Assembly: GCF_019430885.1 (NCBI RefSeq)
Contig: NZ_JAHYBZ010000003.1
Coordinates: 310,001 to 374,000, forward strand
Source of the DNA: Roseomonas alba
GTDB taxonomy: Bacteria; Pseudomonadota; Alphaproteobacteria; Acetobacterales; Acetobacteraceae
Direction of reading: 5' to 3'
Length of the DNA: 64,000 bases
The notes beneath the pieces are model-generated. The model was not told the origin of the DNA. It did not search any database and worked only from the letters and a program-made list of their open reading frames with translations. The position numbers and the translations under genes are program-made. Positions within the stretch are counted from its first letter, which is position 1; each line of letters begins with the position of its first letter. Below, piece by piece: positions 32,046 through 40,850 of the stretch.

Positions 32046-33892
32046 GGCGCATCAATCCCATTCCGCTCGCCGCCGTCGGGATCATCGCGCTGCTGGCGCT
32101 GCTCGTGCCCTATCTCGGCCTGCCCGATCCGGTGCGGATCGACGTCCCCAACCGGCTGGCCGGGCCGTCCTGGCAACACCTGCTCGGGCAGGACGAGGTC
32201 GGGCGCGACATCCTTTCCCGGCTGCTGTGGGGCGCGCGGTCCTCGCTGACCGTCGCATTGCTGTCCGCGACCATCGCCTGCGTGATTGGCACCGCCCTCG
32301 GCGTGATGGGCGGGTTCCTCGGTGGCGTGGTGGACCTGCTCACCATCCGGGCCGCCGACATCGTGCTCTGCTTCCCGCCGCTGCTGCTGGCCCTGCTGGT
32401 GGTGACGCTGCTGGGACCGGGGGCGGCGACGCTCATTCCTGTGCTCGCCCTCGTCTATCTGCCGGGCTTCGTCCGCGTCGCCTATGCCGGGGTGCTCAGC
32501 GTCCGCCACCAGGAATATGTCGAGGCGCAGCGCGCGCTCGGTGTCGGCAAGCTGCGCATCATGCTGCGCACCGTGCTGCCGAACATCGGCGGGCCGGTGC
32601 TGGTGCAGTTCTCGCTCGCCATGGCCTCCGCCGTGGTGCTGGAATCCGGGCTGAGCTTCCTCGGCCTCGGCGTGGTGCCGCCTTCGCCGTCCTGGGGATT
32701 GATGATCGGCGCGGCGCGGTCGACCATGGCGCAGACGCCGCTGCCGCTGCTCTGGCCGTGCCTCGCGCTCACCCTGACCGTGCTGTCGATGAACGCGCTC
32801 TGCGACGCGGTGCGCGCGGCAGTCGATCCGCATGGCGTGCCGCCGCGGCAGCGCCGCTGGCTGCTGCCGGCGCTGCTGCCCGGCCTGCCCTTCCGCGCCG
32901 GGGCGTCGCTCGCGGTGCGTGACCTGACGGTCGCCATCGATACGCCCGCGGGCGCCGTGCGGCCGGTTCGGTCGGTCTCCTGGTCCGTGGCGCCCGGGGA
33001 GACGCTCGCCATCGTCGGCGAAAGCGGCTCGGGCAAGTCGCTCACCGGCCTCGCGGTGCTCGGCCTGCTGCCGCTCGTCGCGCGACCGGAGGAAGGGGCG
33101 GTGCTGTTCGGCGAGCGCGAATTGCTGCGGATGGACGAAGCGGCATTGCGGCGCCTGCGCGGGGCCGAGTTGGCGATGATCTTCCAGGACCCGATGTCGA
33201 GCCTGAACCCGGTGCATCGCATCGGCACGCAGATCGTCGAGGCGATCCGCGCCCACCGCCCGCTGTCGCGCCGCAGCGCCTGGCAGGAAGCAGTGGCGCT
33301 TCTCGCCAGGGTCGGCATCCCGGACGCCGCGCGCCGCGCCCGCAGCTTCCCGCACGAATTGTCGGGCGGCATGCGCCAGCGCGCCATGATCGCGATGGCC
33401 ATCGCCAATCGCCCGACGCTGCTGATCGCCGATGAACCGACCACCGCGCTGGACGTCACCATCCAGGCCCAGGTCCTTGAATTGCTGGCGGAGCTGAAGG
33501 CCGAGAACGGCATGGGCCTGGTCTTCATCACCCACGCCCTGCCGGTGGTGGCCGAAATCGCCGACCGTGTCGTGGTGATGTATGCCGGCGAAGTGGTCGA
33601 GCACGGGCCGGTCGCCGAGATCTTCACCCGGCCGCTGCATCCCTATACCGCCGCCCTGCTGCGCAGCGCACCGCCCGAAGATGGCTCCCTGCCTCAGGCC
33701 ATCCCGGGCACGGTGCCATTGCCGCAGCACCTGCCGGCGGGCTGTGCCTTCGCGCCCCGCTGCGTCTCCCGGCGCGACGCCTGCGAGGCGGCACCGCCGC
33801 CGCTGGAACAGGCTGCCCCCGGCCACGACACGCGCTGCATCCGCTGGCGCGAATGGCAGCGTCTCCCCGTGACCCAGGGGGCCGAGGCATGA
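32042..33892 (+). CDS. ABC transporter permease-ATPase fusion (DppC-DppD)
   Basis: 616 aa. Residues 1-~285 are a DppC-type permease (Q-D-E-V-G-R-D-I-L-S-R-L-L-W-G-A-R near 52, coupling loop Q-E-Y-V-E-A-Q-R-A-L-G near 158). After a short linker (P-P-R-Q-R-R-W-L-L-P), residues ~293-610 are an oligopeptide-type ATPase: Walker A G-E-S-G-S-G-K-S, Q-loop F-Q-D-P-M-S-S-L-N-P, signature L-S-G-G-M-R-Q-R, Walker B L-L-I-A-D-E-P-T-T-A-L-D, and the C-terminal oligo_HPY domain with its cysteines. Both parts look intact, so this is a true fusion. Overlaps both neighbours by ATGA. Confidence 0.94.
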   Translation: MRRINPIPLAAVGIIALLALLVPYLGLPDPVRIDVPNRLAGPSWQHLLGQDEVGRDILSRLLWGARSSLTVALLSATIACVIGTALGVMGGFLGGVVDLLTIRAADIVLCFPPLLLALLVVTLLGPGAATLIPVLALVYLPGFVRVAYAGVLSVRHQEYVEAQRALGVGKLRIMLRTVLPNIGGPVLVQFSLAMASAVVLESGLSFLGLGVVPPSPSWGLMIGAARSTMAQTPLPLLWPCLALTLTVLSMNALCDAVRAAVDPHGVPPRQRRWLLPALLPGLPFRAGASLAVRDLTVAIDTPAGAVRPVRSVSWSVAPGETLAIVGESGSGKSLTGLAVLGLLPLVARPEEGAVLFGERELLRMDEAALRRLRGAELAMIFQDPMSSLNPVHRIGTQIVEAIRAHRPLSRRSAWQEAVALLARVGIPDAARRARSFPHELSGGMRQRAMIAMAIANRPTLLIADEPTTALDVTIQAQVLELLAELKAENGMGLVFITHALPVVAEIADRVVVMYAGEVVEHGPVAEIFTRPLHPYTAALLRSAPPEDGSLPQAIPGTVPLPQHLPAGCAFAPRCVSRRDACEAAPPPLEQAAPGHDTRCIRWREWQRLPVTQGAEA

Positions 33893-34893
33893 CCGCACTG
33901 ATCGAGGCGACGAACCTGTCCAAGCAGTTCGGCGGCCGCGGCCTGTTCGGCCTCGGCGGCAAGCCGGTGCGCGCGCTCTGCGAGGTCTCGCTGTCCGTCG
34001 CGCGCGGCGAGGCAGTCGGCCTGGTCGGCGAAAGCGGCTCGGGCAAGAGCACGATGGGCCGCGTCCTGCTCGGCCTCACCCCGGCCAGCGGCGGCAGCGT
34101 GCGCCTCGACGGCACCGTGATCGCCAATCTGAAAGGCGAAGCGGCACGTGGCCTTCGCCGCCGGATGCAACTTGTCTTCCAGGATCCCTATTCGAGCCTC
34201 GATCCACGCCGCCGCGTCAGCGCCCAGATCGCCGACGGGCTACTGGCGCATGGCCTCGCCACGCGGGCCGAGATTCCCGGACGCGTCGCGACCCTGCTCG
34301 ATCAGGTCGGCCTGCCCAAGGCCCACGCTGACCGCTATCCGCACGAATTCTCCGGCGGCCAGCGACAGCGCATCGGCATCGCCCGGGCGTTGGCCGTAGG
34401 CCCGGACTTCCTCGTCGCCGACGAGCCGGTCTCGGCTCTTGACGTGTCGGTCCAAGCGCAGGTGCTCGCGCTGCTGGCCGATCTGCGGGCACGGCTGGGG
34501 CTGGCGATGCTGTTCATCAGCCATGACCTGCCGGTGGTGCGCAGCCTGTGCGACCGGGTCGTCGTCCTCTACCTCGGGCGCGTCATGGAGGAAGGCCCCG
34601 CCGCCGCGGTGTTCGAGCGGCCGCGCCATCCCTATACCCGCGCGCTGCTCTCGGCGGCGCCGAACATCGATCCGCTGCGCCGCCGCCGGCGCATCCTGCT
34701 GCGCGGCGATCCGCCGAGCCCCGCCAATCCGCCGAGCGGCTGCGTCTTCCGCACGCGCTGCGCCTGGGCCGTGGCGGCCTGCGCTGACGCGGTGCCGGCG
34801 CTGGATGTCGCGGGGCCGGGCCACCGCGTGGCCTGCATCCGCGTCGACGATCCTGAACTCGCTCCTGACACCCAGCCCGACGGACATCAGTGA
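33889..34893 (+). CDS. ABC transporter ATP-binding protein, DppF/OppF type
   Basis: 334 aa. Walker A G-E-S-G-S-G-K-S-T near residue 50, Q-loop F-Q-D-P-Y-S-S-L-D-P, signature F-S-G-G-Q-R-Q-R-I-G-I-A-R-A-L, Walker B F-L-V-A-D-E-P-V-S-A-L-D. The C-terminal oligo_HPY extension carries the cysteine-rich G-C-V-F-R-T-R-C motif, typical of peptide/nickel importers, where it binds an Fe-S cluster or structures the domain. It pairs with the ATPase half of the preceding fusion. Its stop overlaps the start of the oxidoreductase. Confidence 0.94.
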   Translation: MTALIEATNLSKQFGGRGLFGLGGKPVRALCEVSLSVARGEAVGLVGESGSGKSTMGRVLLGLTPASGGSVRLDGTVIANLKGEAARGLRRRMQLVFQDPYSSLDPRRRVSAQIADGLLAHGLATRAEIPGRVATLLDQVGLPKAHADRYPHEFSGGQRQRIGIARALAVGPDFLVADEPVSALDVSVQAQVLALLADLRARLGLAMLFISHDLPVVRSLCDRVVVLYLGRVMEEGPAAAVFERPRHPYTRALLSAAPNIDPLRRRRRILLRGDPPSPANPPSGCVFRTRCAWAVAACADAVPALDVAGPGHRVACIRVDDPELAPDTQPDGHQ

Positions 34894-36227
34894 TGCTCGC
34901 AAACCTGCAGGACGCCGACTACGACGAGACGCTGCCGACACGGGCCGAGGTGGTGGTGATCGGCGGCGGCATCGCCGGCGTCAGCACGGCCCTCGCGCTG
35001 GTGGCAAAGGGCGTCAGCGTCGCGGTTTGCGAGAAGGGCCGCATCGGCGCCGAGCAGTCCAGCCGGAACTGGGGCTGGTGCCGCGTGATGGGGCGTCACC
35101 CGGACGAGATTCCGCTCGGGCTGGAGAGCCTCAGGCTGTGGCGCGCCATGGAAGCCACGGTGCAGGCGGATATCGGCTTCCGCCAGCCCGGCACAGTCTG
35201 GGCCTTCGATACCGAGGCCGAGCTGGCCGAGGCCGCGCATTGGCTCGAACATGCCCGCGCCTGGCAGATCGACACCCGGCTGCTCGACACGGCCGGCACC
35301 GCGGCGGTGATCACGGGTTCCGTCCGCCGCTTCGCCGGGGCCCTGCACACGCCGAGCGACGGCGTCGCCGAGCCCGAGAAGGCCGTGCCCGCCATGGCGC
35401 GCGCCGCGCGGCGCGGCGGCGCCACGATCCATGGGCGTTGTGCAGTGCGCGGCCTCGAGCTGCGCGCCGGTCGCGCCGCCGGCGTCGTCACCGAACGCGG
35501 CAGCATCGCATGCGACGCCGTGGTGCTCGCCGGCGGCGCCTGGTCGCGCCTCTTCTGCGGCAATCTCGGCATCGACCTGCCGCAGCTCAAGATGCTGAGC
35601 TCGGTGCTGCGCACCGCGCCGGTCGCCGCCCCGCCCGACTGCGCGGTCGGCGCCAGCAACTTCTCCTTCCGCCGGCGCCAGGATGGAGGGTTCACCGTCT
35701 CCCGCCGCAACGCCAGCATCGCGGAGATCGTCCCCGACAGCTTCCGGCTCTTCGCCGATTTCCTGCCGACGATGCGCCAGTCCTTCCGCGAGATGCGCCT
35801 GCGCATCGGTCGCCGCTTCGTCGAGGAATGGCGCGCGAAACGCCGCTGGCAGCTCGATGAGACGACGCCCTTCGAGGAGGTGCGCGTCCTTGACCCCGCA
35901 CCGACGCAGTCGCTGCTGCGGGAGGGGCTGGAAAATCTGTCCCAGGCTATGCCCGCCTTCCGCGGTGTCGAAGTTCGCGAACGCTGGGCAGGGCTGATCG
36001 ACGTCACGCCCGATACGGTGCCGGTGATCTCCTCCGTCGCCACGATCCCGGGCTTTCACATCGCAACGGGATTCTCCGGCCATGGCTTCGGCATCGGTCC
36101 CGGCGCGGGCCGGCTGATGGCTGATCTCGTCACCGGAGATCGCCCGATCGTCGACCCGACCCCCTTCGCCCTGGGCCGCTTCGCCCGCTCCCGCCCCCAT
36201 ACCGGATCAATGGAGATACGCGCATGA
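34893..36227 (+). CDS. FAD-dependent oxidoreductase (DAO family)
   Basis: 444 aa. Dinucleotide motif V-V-V-I-G24-G-G26-I-A-G29 near the N-terminus, followed by the R-x-S-S-R-N-W-G-W-C-R family region and the closing G-F-H-I-A-T-G-F-S-G-H-G-F-G-I-G-P-G-A-G, which binds FAD in D-amino acid oxidase/sarcosine oxidase-like proteins. It should oxidise the C-N bond of an amino acid or N-alkyl amino acid. Placed after the ring-opening hydantoinase, it may act on the N-carbamoyl or N-methyl amino acid product; that is inference. A GTG one codon earlier is a possible start. Confidence 0.92.
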   Translation: MLANLQDADYDETLPTRAEVVVIGGGIAGVSTALALVAKGVSVAVCEKGRIGAEQSSRNWGWCRVMGRHPDEIPLGLESLRLWRAMEATVQADIGFRQPGTVWAFDTEAELAEAAHWLEHARAWQIDTRLLDTAGTAAVITGSVRRFAGALHTPSDGVAEPEKAVPAMARAARRGGATIHGRCAVRGLELRAGRAAGVVTERGSIACDAVVLAGGAWSRLFCGNLGIDLPQLKMLSSVLRTAPVAAPPDCAVGASNFSFRRRQDGGFTVSRRNASIAEIVPDSFRLFADFLPTMRQSFREMRLRIGRRFVEEWRAKRRWQLDETTPFEEVRVLDPAPTQSLLREGLENLSQAMPAFRGVEVRERWAGLIDVTPDTVPVISSVATIPGFHIATGFSGHGFGIGPGAGRLMADLVTGDRPIVDPTPFALGRFARSRPHTGSMEIRA

Positions 36228-37747
36228 CCCTGACACGTCGCTCCTTCATGGCCGGCGCCGCCGGCGCGCCGCTGATCACCGCGATCGGACCGCGCGCGGC
36301 GCAGGCCCAGACTTCGGTGCTGCGGTATGGGCTGCAGCTCTATCCGCCGACCTTCAACCCCTGGCAGCATGCCGGCACCGCCGCGGCCACAGTCAACATC
36401 TGCCATCGCCGCGGCCTGCTGTCCTACTCTGCGGATGGGCAGCTTCGCGGCGAGCTCGCGGAAGCCTGGGAATCCGATGACACCGGCTGGCGGTTCCGGT
36501 TACGCGACGCCTGGTTCCACAACGGCGAGAAGCTGACCTCCGCCGACGTCAGATACACGATCGAACAGATCGCGGGCGAACGCTCGACCGCCTATCTGCG
36601 TGCCAACCTGCAACAGATCGCCGCCATCGAGACGCCGGACGACAAGACGGTCCGGCTGGTGACGCGGCAGCCCATCGCGACCCTGCCCAATTGGCTCGCC
36701 CTGCCGCAGGCGCCGATCGTCTGCCGCGGCACCGGCGCCGGCGCGGACGCGGTCGGCTGCGGCCCCTTCCGCATCGAGGAGAATGAGCGCGGCGTGGCGG
36801 TCCGCCTGGTCCCTGCCGCCCGCTACTATCGGCCGGGACTGCCCAAGGTGCAGCGGCTCAACATGACCGTCTATGCCGACGAGAATGCGCGCGTCGCTGC
36901 GTTGCAGACCGGCGATGTGGATCTCATCGAATACGTGCCCTGGCAGTCGATCGACTCCCTCGCGGCCAATCCCGCGGTGAAGCTCGACAGCACCTTCGGC
37001 CCCTTCATGCACATCATCTTCAACGGGCGGGCCGGCAGCCCCTTCGCCGATCCGCGCGTGCGCCGCGCCGTGGCTTTCGCGATCCAGCGCGACGATGTCC
37101 GCAAGGCGGCCTTCTTCGGCCATGCCAGCGTGGTGGGCGGCCTGCCGCTGCCCGAAAGCAGCCCCTTCTACAATGCGGAGATGGCGAATGGCTGGACCTA
37201 CGATCCGGCGCGCGCAAAGCAGCTCCTCGCGGAAGCCGGGCATGCGAACGGCTTCTCCTGCAACCTGCTGTCCAACGTCACCAACGGCATGCACAAATCG
37301 ACCGCCGAGGTGGTCCAGCAGAACCTCGCCGCCATCGGCATCGACGCGCAGCTCGCCTTGCCGGACTGGGCCGGCTTCGTGACACGGGCGACCCGCGGGC
37401 AATACGACATCGCCGTCAACGGCACGACGAGCGACAGCCAGGACGTGGACGGTTTCGCCTCGGTGATGGACGGCTCCCTGTCGCCAGCTTCGGGACGCAG
37501 TGCCAACATGAACATCCCCGAACTGACCCGGCTCTTCGCCGAGGGCCGGGCCGAGTTCGACACGGCGAAGCGCAAGGCGATCTACGACCAGGTGCAGCGC
37601 ATCCTGATCGAGCAGGTGCCGGTCTGCTTCCTGGTGAAGCGCACCCAGGCCTATGCGATGCGCCAGAACGTGCAGGGCTTCCACAATCTTCCGGAGCAGC
37701 TGACCTTCTATTCAGGCGTGACCCTGGAAGAGGTGCAGGTCGCCTGA
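36224..37747 (+). CDS. Family 5 extracellular solute-binding protein (peptide/amide ABC transporter)
   Basis: 507 aa. Signal peptide with a twin-arginine look (T-R-R-S-F-M-A-G-A-A-G-A-P-L-I-T-A-I) and A-Q-A cleavage site near residue 29. Recognised by the SBP_bac_5 layout: L-A-E-A-W-E-S-D-D-T-G-W-R-F-R-L-R-D-A-W-F-H-N-G-E-K-L-T-S-A-D-V, D-P-R-V-R-R-A-V-A-F-A-I and the closing L-I-E-Q-V-P-V-C-F-L. It delivers the substrate to the DppB-DppCD-DppF transporter. Overlaps the oxidoreductase by ATGA and is the last gene of the operon; a strong hairpin follows. Confidence 0.94.
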   Translation: MTLTRRSFMAGAAGAPLITAIGPRAAQAQTSVLRYGLQLYPPTFNPWQHAGTAAATVNICHRRGLLSYSADGQLRGELAEAWESDDTGWRFRLRDAWFHNGEKLTSADVRYTIEQIAGERSTAYLRANLQQIAAIETPDDKTVRLVTRQPIATLPNWLALPQAPIVCRGTGAGADAVGCGPFRIEENERGVAVRLVPAARYYRPGLPKVQRLNMTVYADENARVAALQTGDVDLIEYVPWQSIDSLAANPAVKLDSTFGPFMHIIFNGRAGSPFADPRVRRAVAFAIQRDDVRKAAFFGHASVVGGLPLPESSPFYNAEMANGWTYDPARAKQLLAEAGHANGFSCNLLSNVTNGMHKSTAEVVQQNLAAIGIDAQLALPDWAGFVTRATRGQYDIAVNGTTSDSQDVDGFASVMDGSLSPASGRSANMNIPELTRLFAEGRAEFDTAKRKAIYDQVQRILIEQVPVCFLVKRTQAYAMRQNVQGFHNLPEQLTFYSGVTLEEVQVA

Positions 37748-37752
37748 TGGAT

Positions 37753-37786
37753 GGTCGGGGCACGCGACGCAACACGTGCCCCGACC
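37753..37786 (+). terminator. 12-bp hairpin after the hydantoinase/transport operon
   Basis: GGTCGGGGCACG, a 10-nt loop, then the exact complement CGTGCCCCGACC, starting 5 nt after the binding-protein stop. No T-run follows, as is common in high-GC genomes. It separates the operon from the GntR gene. Confidence 0.65.
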
Positions 37787-37853
37787 GCCGGGCGACGTAT
37801 GACGGCGCCCGGTCTGCTACAGGATCGCCAGATGGATCGAGGCAGAACGGGAA

Positions 37854-38558
37854 ATGGTGGATATCGGGGAAGCGCCGACGCTGGAGGCCGCCGTGGAAGC
37901 GGACACCGCCAAGCTGCCGGCGAGCCAGCGAGCCTACGTCTATATCCGTGACAGGATCCTCAACGGGGAGCTCGCCAGCGATACCTTCGTCGAGGAGGAA
38001 CACATCTCGACCCTGATCGGCGTCTCCCGCACGCCGGTGCGCGAGGCGTTCAGCCGCCTGCAGGCCGAGCATCTGATCGACCTGGTGCCGCGGCGCGGCG
38101 CCAGGGTGCGCGGCGTGACGTTGCGCGAGATGTTCGAGTTCTACGAGGCGCGCCGCATCATCGAGGGGCACGTCGCGGGCAGCCTGTGTCGCGCGAAGGC
38201 CGGAGCGCCGCCGGCGATGCGGAGCGTGCTCGCGGAGATGCGCCGGGAGTTGCCGACGCCGGGGCCCCGCTACATGGTGCTCGATGCCGCCCTGCATCAG
38301 GCGCTCGTGGCGGCGTCGAGCAACGAGGTGCTGATGGAGATGTATGCAGGACTCTCGACCCGGCAGAGGCGGGTCGCGCTGATCTCGCTGAAGATCCAGC
38401 CGCGGCGGCCCGCCCTGATCCATGAACAGCACGAGGCCCTGGTCGATGCCCTGGAACGACATGACGAAGAGGCCGCCCATACGGTCCTGGAGGCCCATCT
38501 GCGGCCCATCCGGGACGTGGTCTCCTACTATCGCGGCGGCCCGGCCGATGCGCCATGA
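37854..38558 (+). CDS. GntR family transcriptional regulator (FCD subfamily)
   Basis: 234 aa. Residues ~20-90 are the GntR winged HTH (A-Y-V-Y-I-R-D-R-I-L-N-G-E-L, then V-S-R-T-P-V-R-E-A-F-S-R-L-Q-A-E-H-L-I-D-L-V-P-R-R-G-A-R-V). The C-terminal FCD domain has E-A-R-R-I-I-E-G near residue 98, D-x-x-L-H-Q-A-L near 143 and E-Q-H-E-A-L-V-D-A-L with metal-binding His residues. FCD members bind carboxylates. It is the best candidate regulator of the hydantoinase operon upstream and the dehydrogenase downstream. The ATG is weakly preceded by GGGAAA. Confidence 0.92.
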   Translation: MVDIGEAPTLEAAVEADTAKLPASQRAYVYIRDRILNGELASDTFVEEEHISTLIGVSRTPVREAFSRLQAEHLIDLVPRRGARVRGVTLREMFEFYEARRIIEGHVAGSLCRAKAGAPPAMRSVLAEMRRELPTPGPRYMVLDAALHQALVAASSNEVLMEMYAGLSTRQRRVALISLKIQPRRPALIHEQHEALVDALERHDEEAAHTVLEAHLRPIRDVVSYYRGGPADAP

Positions 38559-38672
38559 GGCCTGCCCCACGCTGGCGCAGGCCGAAGCGTGCGCGGCGAT
38601 CGCCCGCCGGGAACGTGGCCTGAAGATCCCGGCACGCCGCGCCGCGACAACGATGCAAGGGGACCGCGGCGC

Positions 38673-39638
38673 ATGAGCGGACACATCGCCCTGCTCCAGC
38701 CCATCGCGGCGGAGCTCGAACCCATCATCGCCGAGGTGCTGCCCCCGGGCTTCACGGTCACGGCCGTCACGGGCCGCAGCGTCGAGGATCTCAAGGCCGC
38801 GGTGCGCGACGCCGACTACGCGGTGTGGTGGGACGTGCCCGTAACGGCGGAAATCCTGGCCGCCGGGCCTCGGCTGAAGCTGCTGCACAAATGGGGCGTC
38901 GGCATCGACAATATCGACCTCGAGGCCTGCCGCGCCCGCGGCATCCAGGTGGCGCGCACAACCGGCAGCAATGCCGGCCCGGTGGCGGAATTCACCATCG
39001 GCGTGATGATCGCCCTCGCCCGGCGCATCGTGCAGGCGCACATCTCGACCGCTGCCGGCGGCTGGGAGAAGAACGAGGTCTGGAAGCGCAGCATCATGGT
39101 GTCCGGCAAGACGGTCGGCATCGTCGGGCTGGGCAGCATCGGGAAGGGCGTGGCGCAGCGCCTGGCCGGCTTCGAGGGCCACATCCTGTATCACAACCGC
39201 CATCGCCTGCCGCCCGCCGAGGAGCAGGCGCTCGGCGTCGCATACCGAAGCCTGGACGCACTGCTGGCGGAGAGCGACATCGTCACGCTGCATTGCCCGC
39301 TCTCGCCGGAGACAAGGGGCATGATCGACGCCCGCGCCTTCGGGCTCATGAAGCGCGGGGCGCTGCTCGTGAATGTCGCGCGCGGTGGCGTCGTGGTGGA
39401 GGCCGATCTGATCGAGGCACTGCGGAACGGCACGCTGGCGGGTGCCGCGGTGGACGTGTTCGACGCCGAGCCGCCACCCCCGGACCACCCCCTGCTGCAC
39501 ATGGACAATGTGATCGTGACGCCGCATTCCGCCTCCACCGCCTTCGAGAACTCCCGGAAAGGCATCCAGCACTGGCTGGGCAACATCGCGCGGGTGGCAC
39601 GCGGCGAGCAGATCCCCGAGCAGGACCGCGTCGCCTAG
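38673..39638 (+). CDS. D-isomer specific 2-hydroxyacid dehydrogenase
   Basis: 321 aa. The Rossmann motif G152-L-G154-S-I-G157 follows V-G-I-V, with catalytic R237 (V-N-V-A-R-G-G), E266 (D-A-E-P-P) and H285 (T-P-H-S-A). It is closest to phosphoglycerate dehydrogenase/hydroxypyruvate reductase-like members but lacks an ACT domain, so it probably reduces or oxidises a 2-keto/2-hydroxy acid. The 2-keto acid could come from the FAD oxidase encoded upstream; that is inference. Start ATG 38673 gives the family N-terminus. A short open frame (38548-38676) overlaps it by ATGA. Confidence 0.92.
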   Translation: MSGHIALLQPIAAELEPIIAEVLPPGFTVTAVTGRSVEDLKAAVRDADYAVWWDVPVTAEILAAGPRLKLLHKWGVGIDNIDLEACRARGIQVARTTGSNAGPVAEFTIGVMIALARRIVQAHISTAAGGWEKNEVWKRSIMVSGKTVGIVGLGSIGKGVAQRLAGFEGHILYHNRHRLPPAEEQALGVAYRSLDALLAESDIVTLHCPLSPETRGMIDARAFGLMKRGALLVNVARGGVVVEADLIEALRNGTLAGAAVDVFDAEPPPPDHPLLHMDNVIVTPHSASTAFENSRKGIQHWLGNIARVARGEQIPEQDRVA

Positions 39639-39646
39639 GACCGATC

Positions 39647-39672
39647 GCGTGCGGATGGCATCATCCGCACGC
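39647..39672 (+). terminator. 11-bp hairpin after the 2-hydroxyacid dehydrogenase
   Basis: GCGTGCGGATG, loop GCAT, then CATCCGCACGC, a perfect stem starting 9 nt after the dehydrogenase stop. There is no T-run. Nothing else recognisable lies between here and the next gene at 39857. Confidence 0.6.
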
Positions 39673-39856
39673 GCTATGATGCGCGTGAACGCCGCATGTT
39701 CCGGGCTGCGCCCGGGCGCATGACGGCGTTCGGCCGGCAGACTTGCGGCTCCCGGCCGACACAAGGGGGGCAATGCCGCTTGGCGGCCGTCCCCCGCGAC
39801 AACCGCGCCATCCGCGGCTAACCTCCCGCCAAACACAAGATCGGGAGAGAAAGTCC

Positions 39857-40813
39857 ATGACCCATCGCCGGGCCTTGCTGGCCGCTGCCGGCGGCTTGAT
39901 CGCTGCGCCGCGCATTGCGCGTGCGACCTGGGAGCCATCGCGACCCATCCAGCTCATCGTCGGCTTCGCCCCGGGCGGTGGGGCTGACCTCGCGGCGCGC
40001 GCCATCGCGGACTCTGCCTCGCGCTTCTTTCCCACGCCCATCGTCGTCCTCAACCGGCCCGGCGCCGGCGGAGCGATCGCTGCGCAGCAGGTGGCGGGCC
40101 TGCCGCCGGACGGGCTGAACCTGATCGTCAATGGCGGCAGCGAGAGCACCTCGCTTCCCGCCTTCCGCGAACTGCCCTACGACCCCAAGACATCCTTCCG
40201 CGCCATCATCCGTCTGACGCGGCAGCCGCTGCTGATCGTGGCGAAGAAGGGTGGGCGCTTCGGCGACCTGCCAGCGATGATCGACGCCGCGAAGCGCGCA
40301 CCGGGCACCATCCCGCATGCTTCCTCCGGCATCGGGTCGATCTATCACGCGGTCTTCGTGCTGCTGTCGCAATCCGCCGGCATCGAGCTGCTGCATGTGC
40401 CCTTCACCGGGGGCGCGCCGTCGCTCCAGGCGCTCATGTCGGGCACGGTGGAACTCGCCGTGCTGGCGCCGGAGGAGATGGCGGGCCTCGCCCAGGCCGG
40501 CGAGGTGAAGGCGCTTGCCGTCGCCTCCGCCGAACGCATCCCGACCCACCCGGACGCGCCGACGCTGCGTGAACTCGGCTACGACGTGGTGGTCGAGAAC
40601 ATGAAGGGCCTCAGCACCCCCGCTGGCCTGCCCGACGACGTCGCGGCCTCCCTGCACGACCGCTTCCGGCAGGGCATGCAGGGCAATGCCTGGAAGACCT
40701 TCCTCGACCGCACTGGGGCGATGGACGGTTATCTGGACGGGCCTGGCTTCCAGGCGGCGATGGATTCCGTGCTCGACGCGCTGCGCGCCAACGTCCGGCC
40801 TGCGCCGAGATAA
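39857..40813 (+). CDS. Bug/TctC family solute-binding protein (orphan)
   Basis: 318 aa. Signal peptide M-T-H-R-R-A-L-L-A-A-A-G-G-L-I-A-A-P-R-I-A-R-A, then W-E-P-S-R-P-I-Q-L-I-V-G-F-A-P-G-G-G-A-D, the Bug ligand loop, and N-R-P-G-A-G-G-A-I-A-A. GGGAGAGAAAG precedes the ATG. No tctA or tctB is adjacent, so it must share TctAB from elsewhere or act as a sensor ligand carrier, as is common where Bug paralogues expand. A multi-hairpin repeat follows at 40851. Confidence 0.92.
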   Translation: MTHRRALLAAAGGLIAAPRIARATWEPSRPIQLIVGFAPGGGADLAARAIADSASRFFPTPIVVLNRPGAGGAIAAQQVAGLPPDGLNLIVNGGSESTSLPAFRELPYDPKTSFRAIIRLTRQPLLIVAKKGGRFGDLPAMIDAAKRAPGTIPHASSGIGSIYHAVFVLLSQSAGIELLHVPFTGGAPSLQALMSGTVELAVLAPEEMAGLAQAGEVKALAVASAERIPTHPDAPTLRELGYDVVVENMKGLSTPAGLPDDVAASLHDRFRQGMQGNAWKTFLDRTGAMDGYLDGPGFQAAMDSVLDALRANVRPAPR

Positions 40814-40850
40814 GCCGCGAGCCTTCCTGAGGTCGTCCGCAGTCGCCGTC

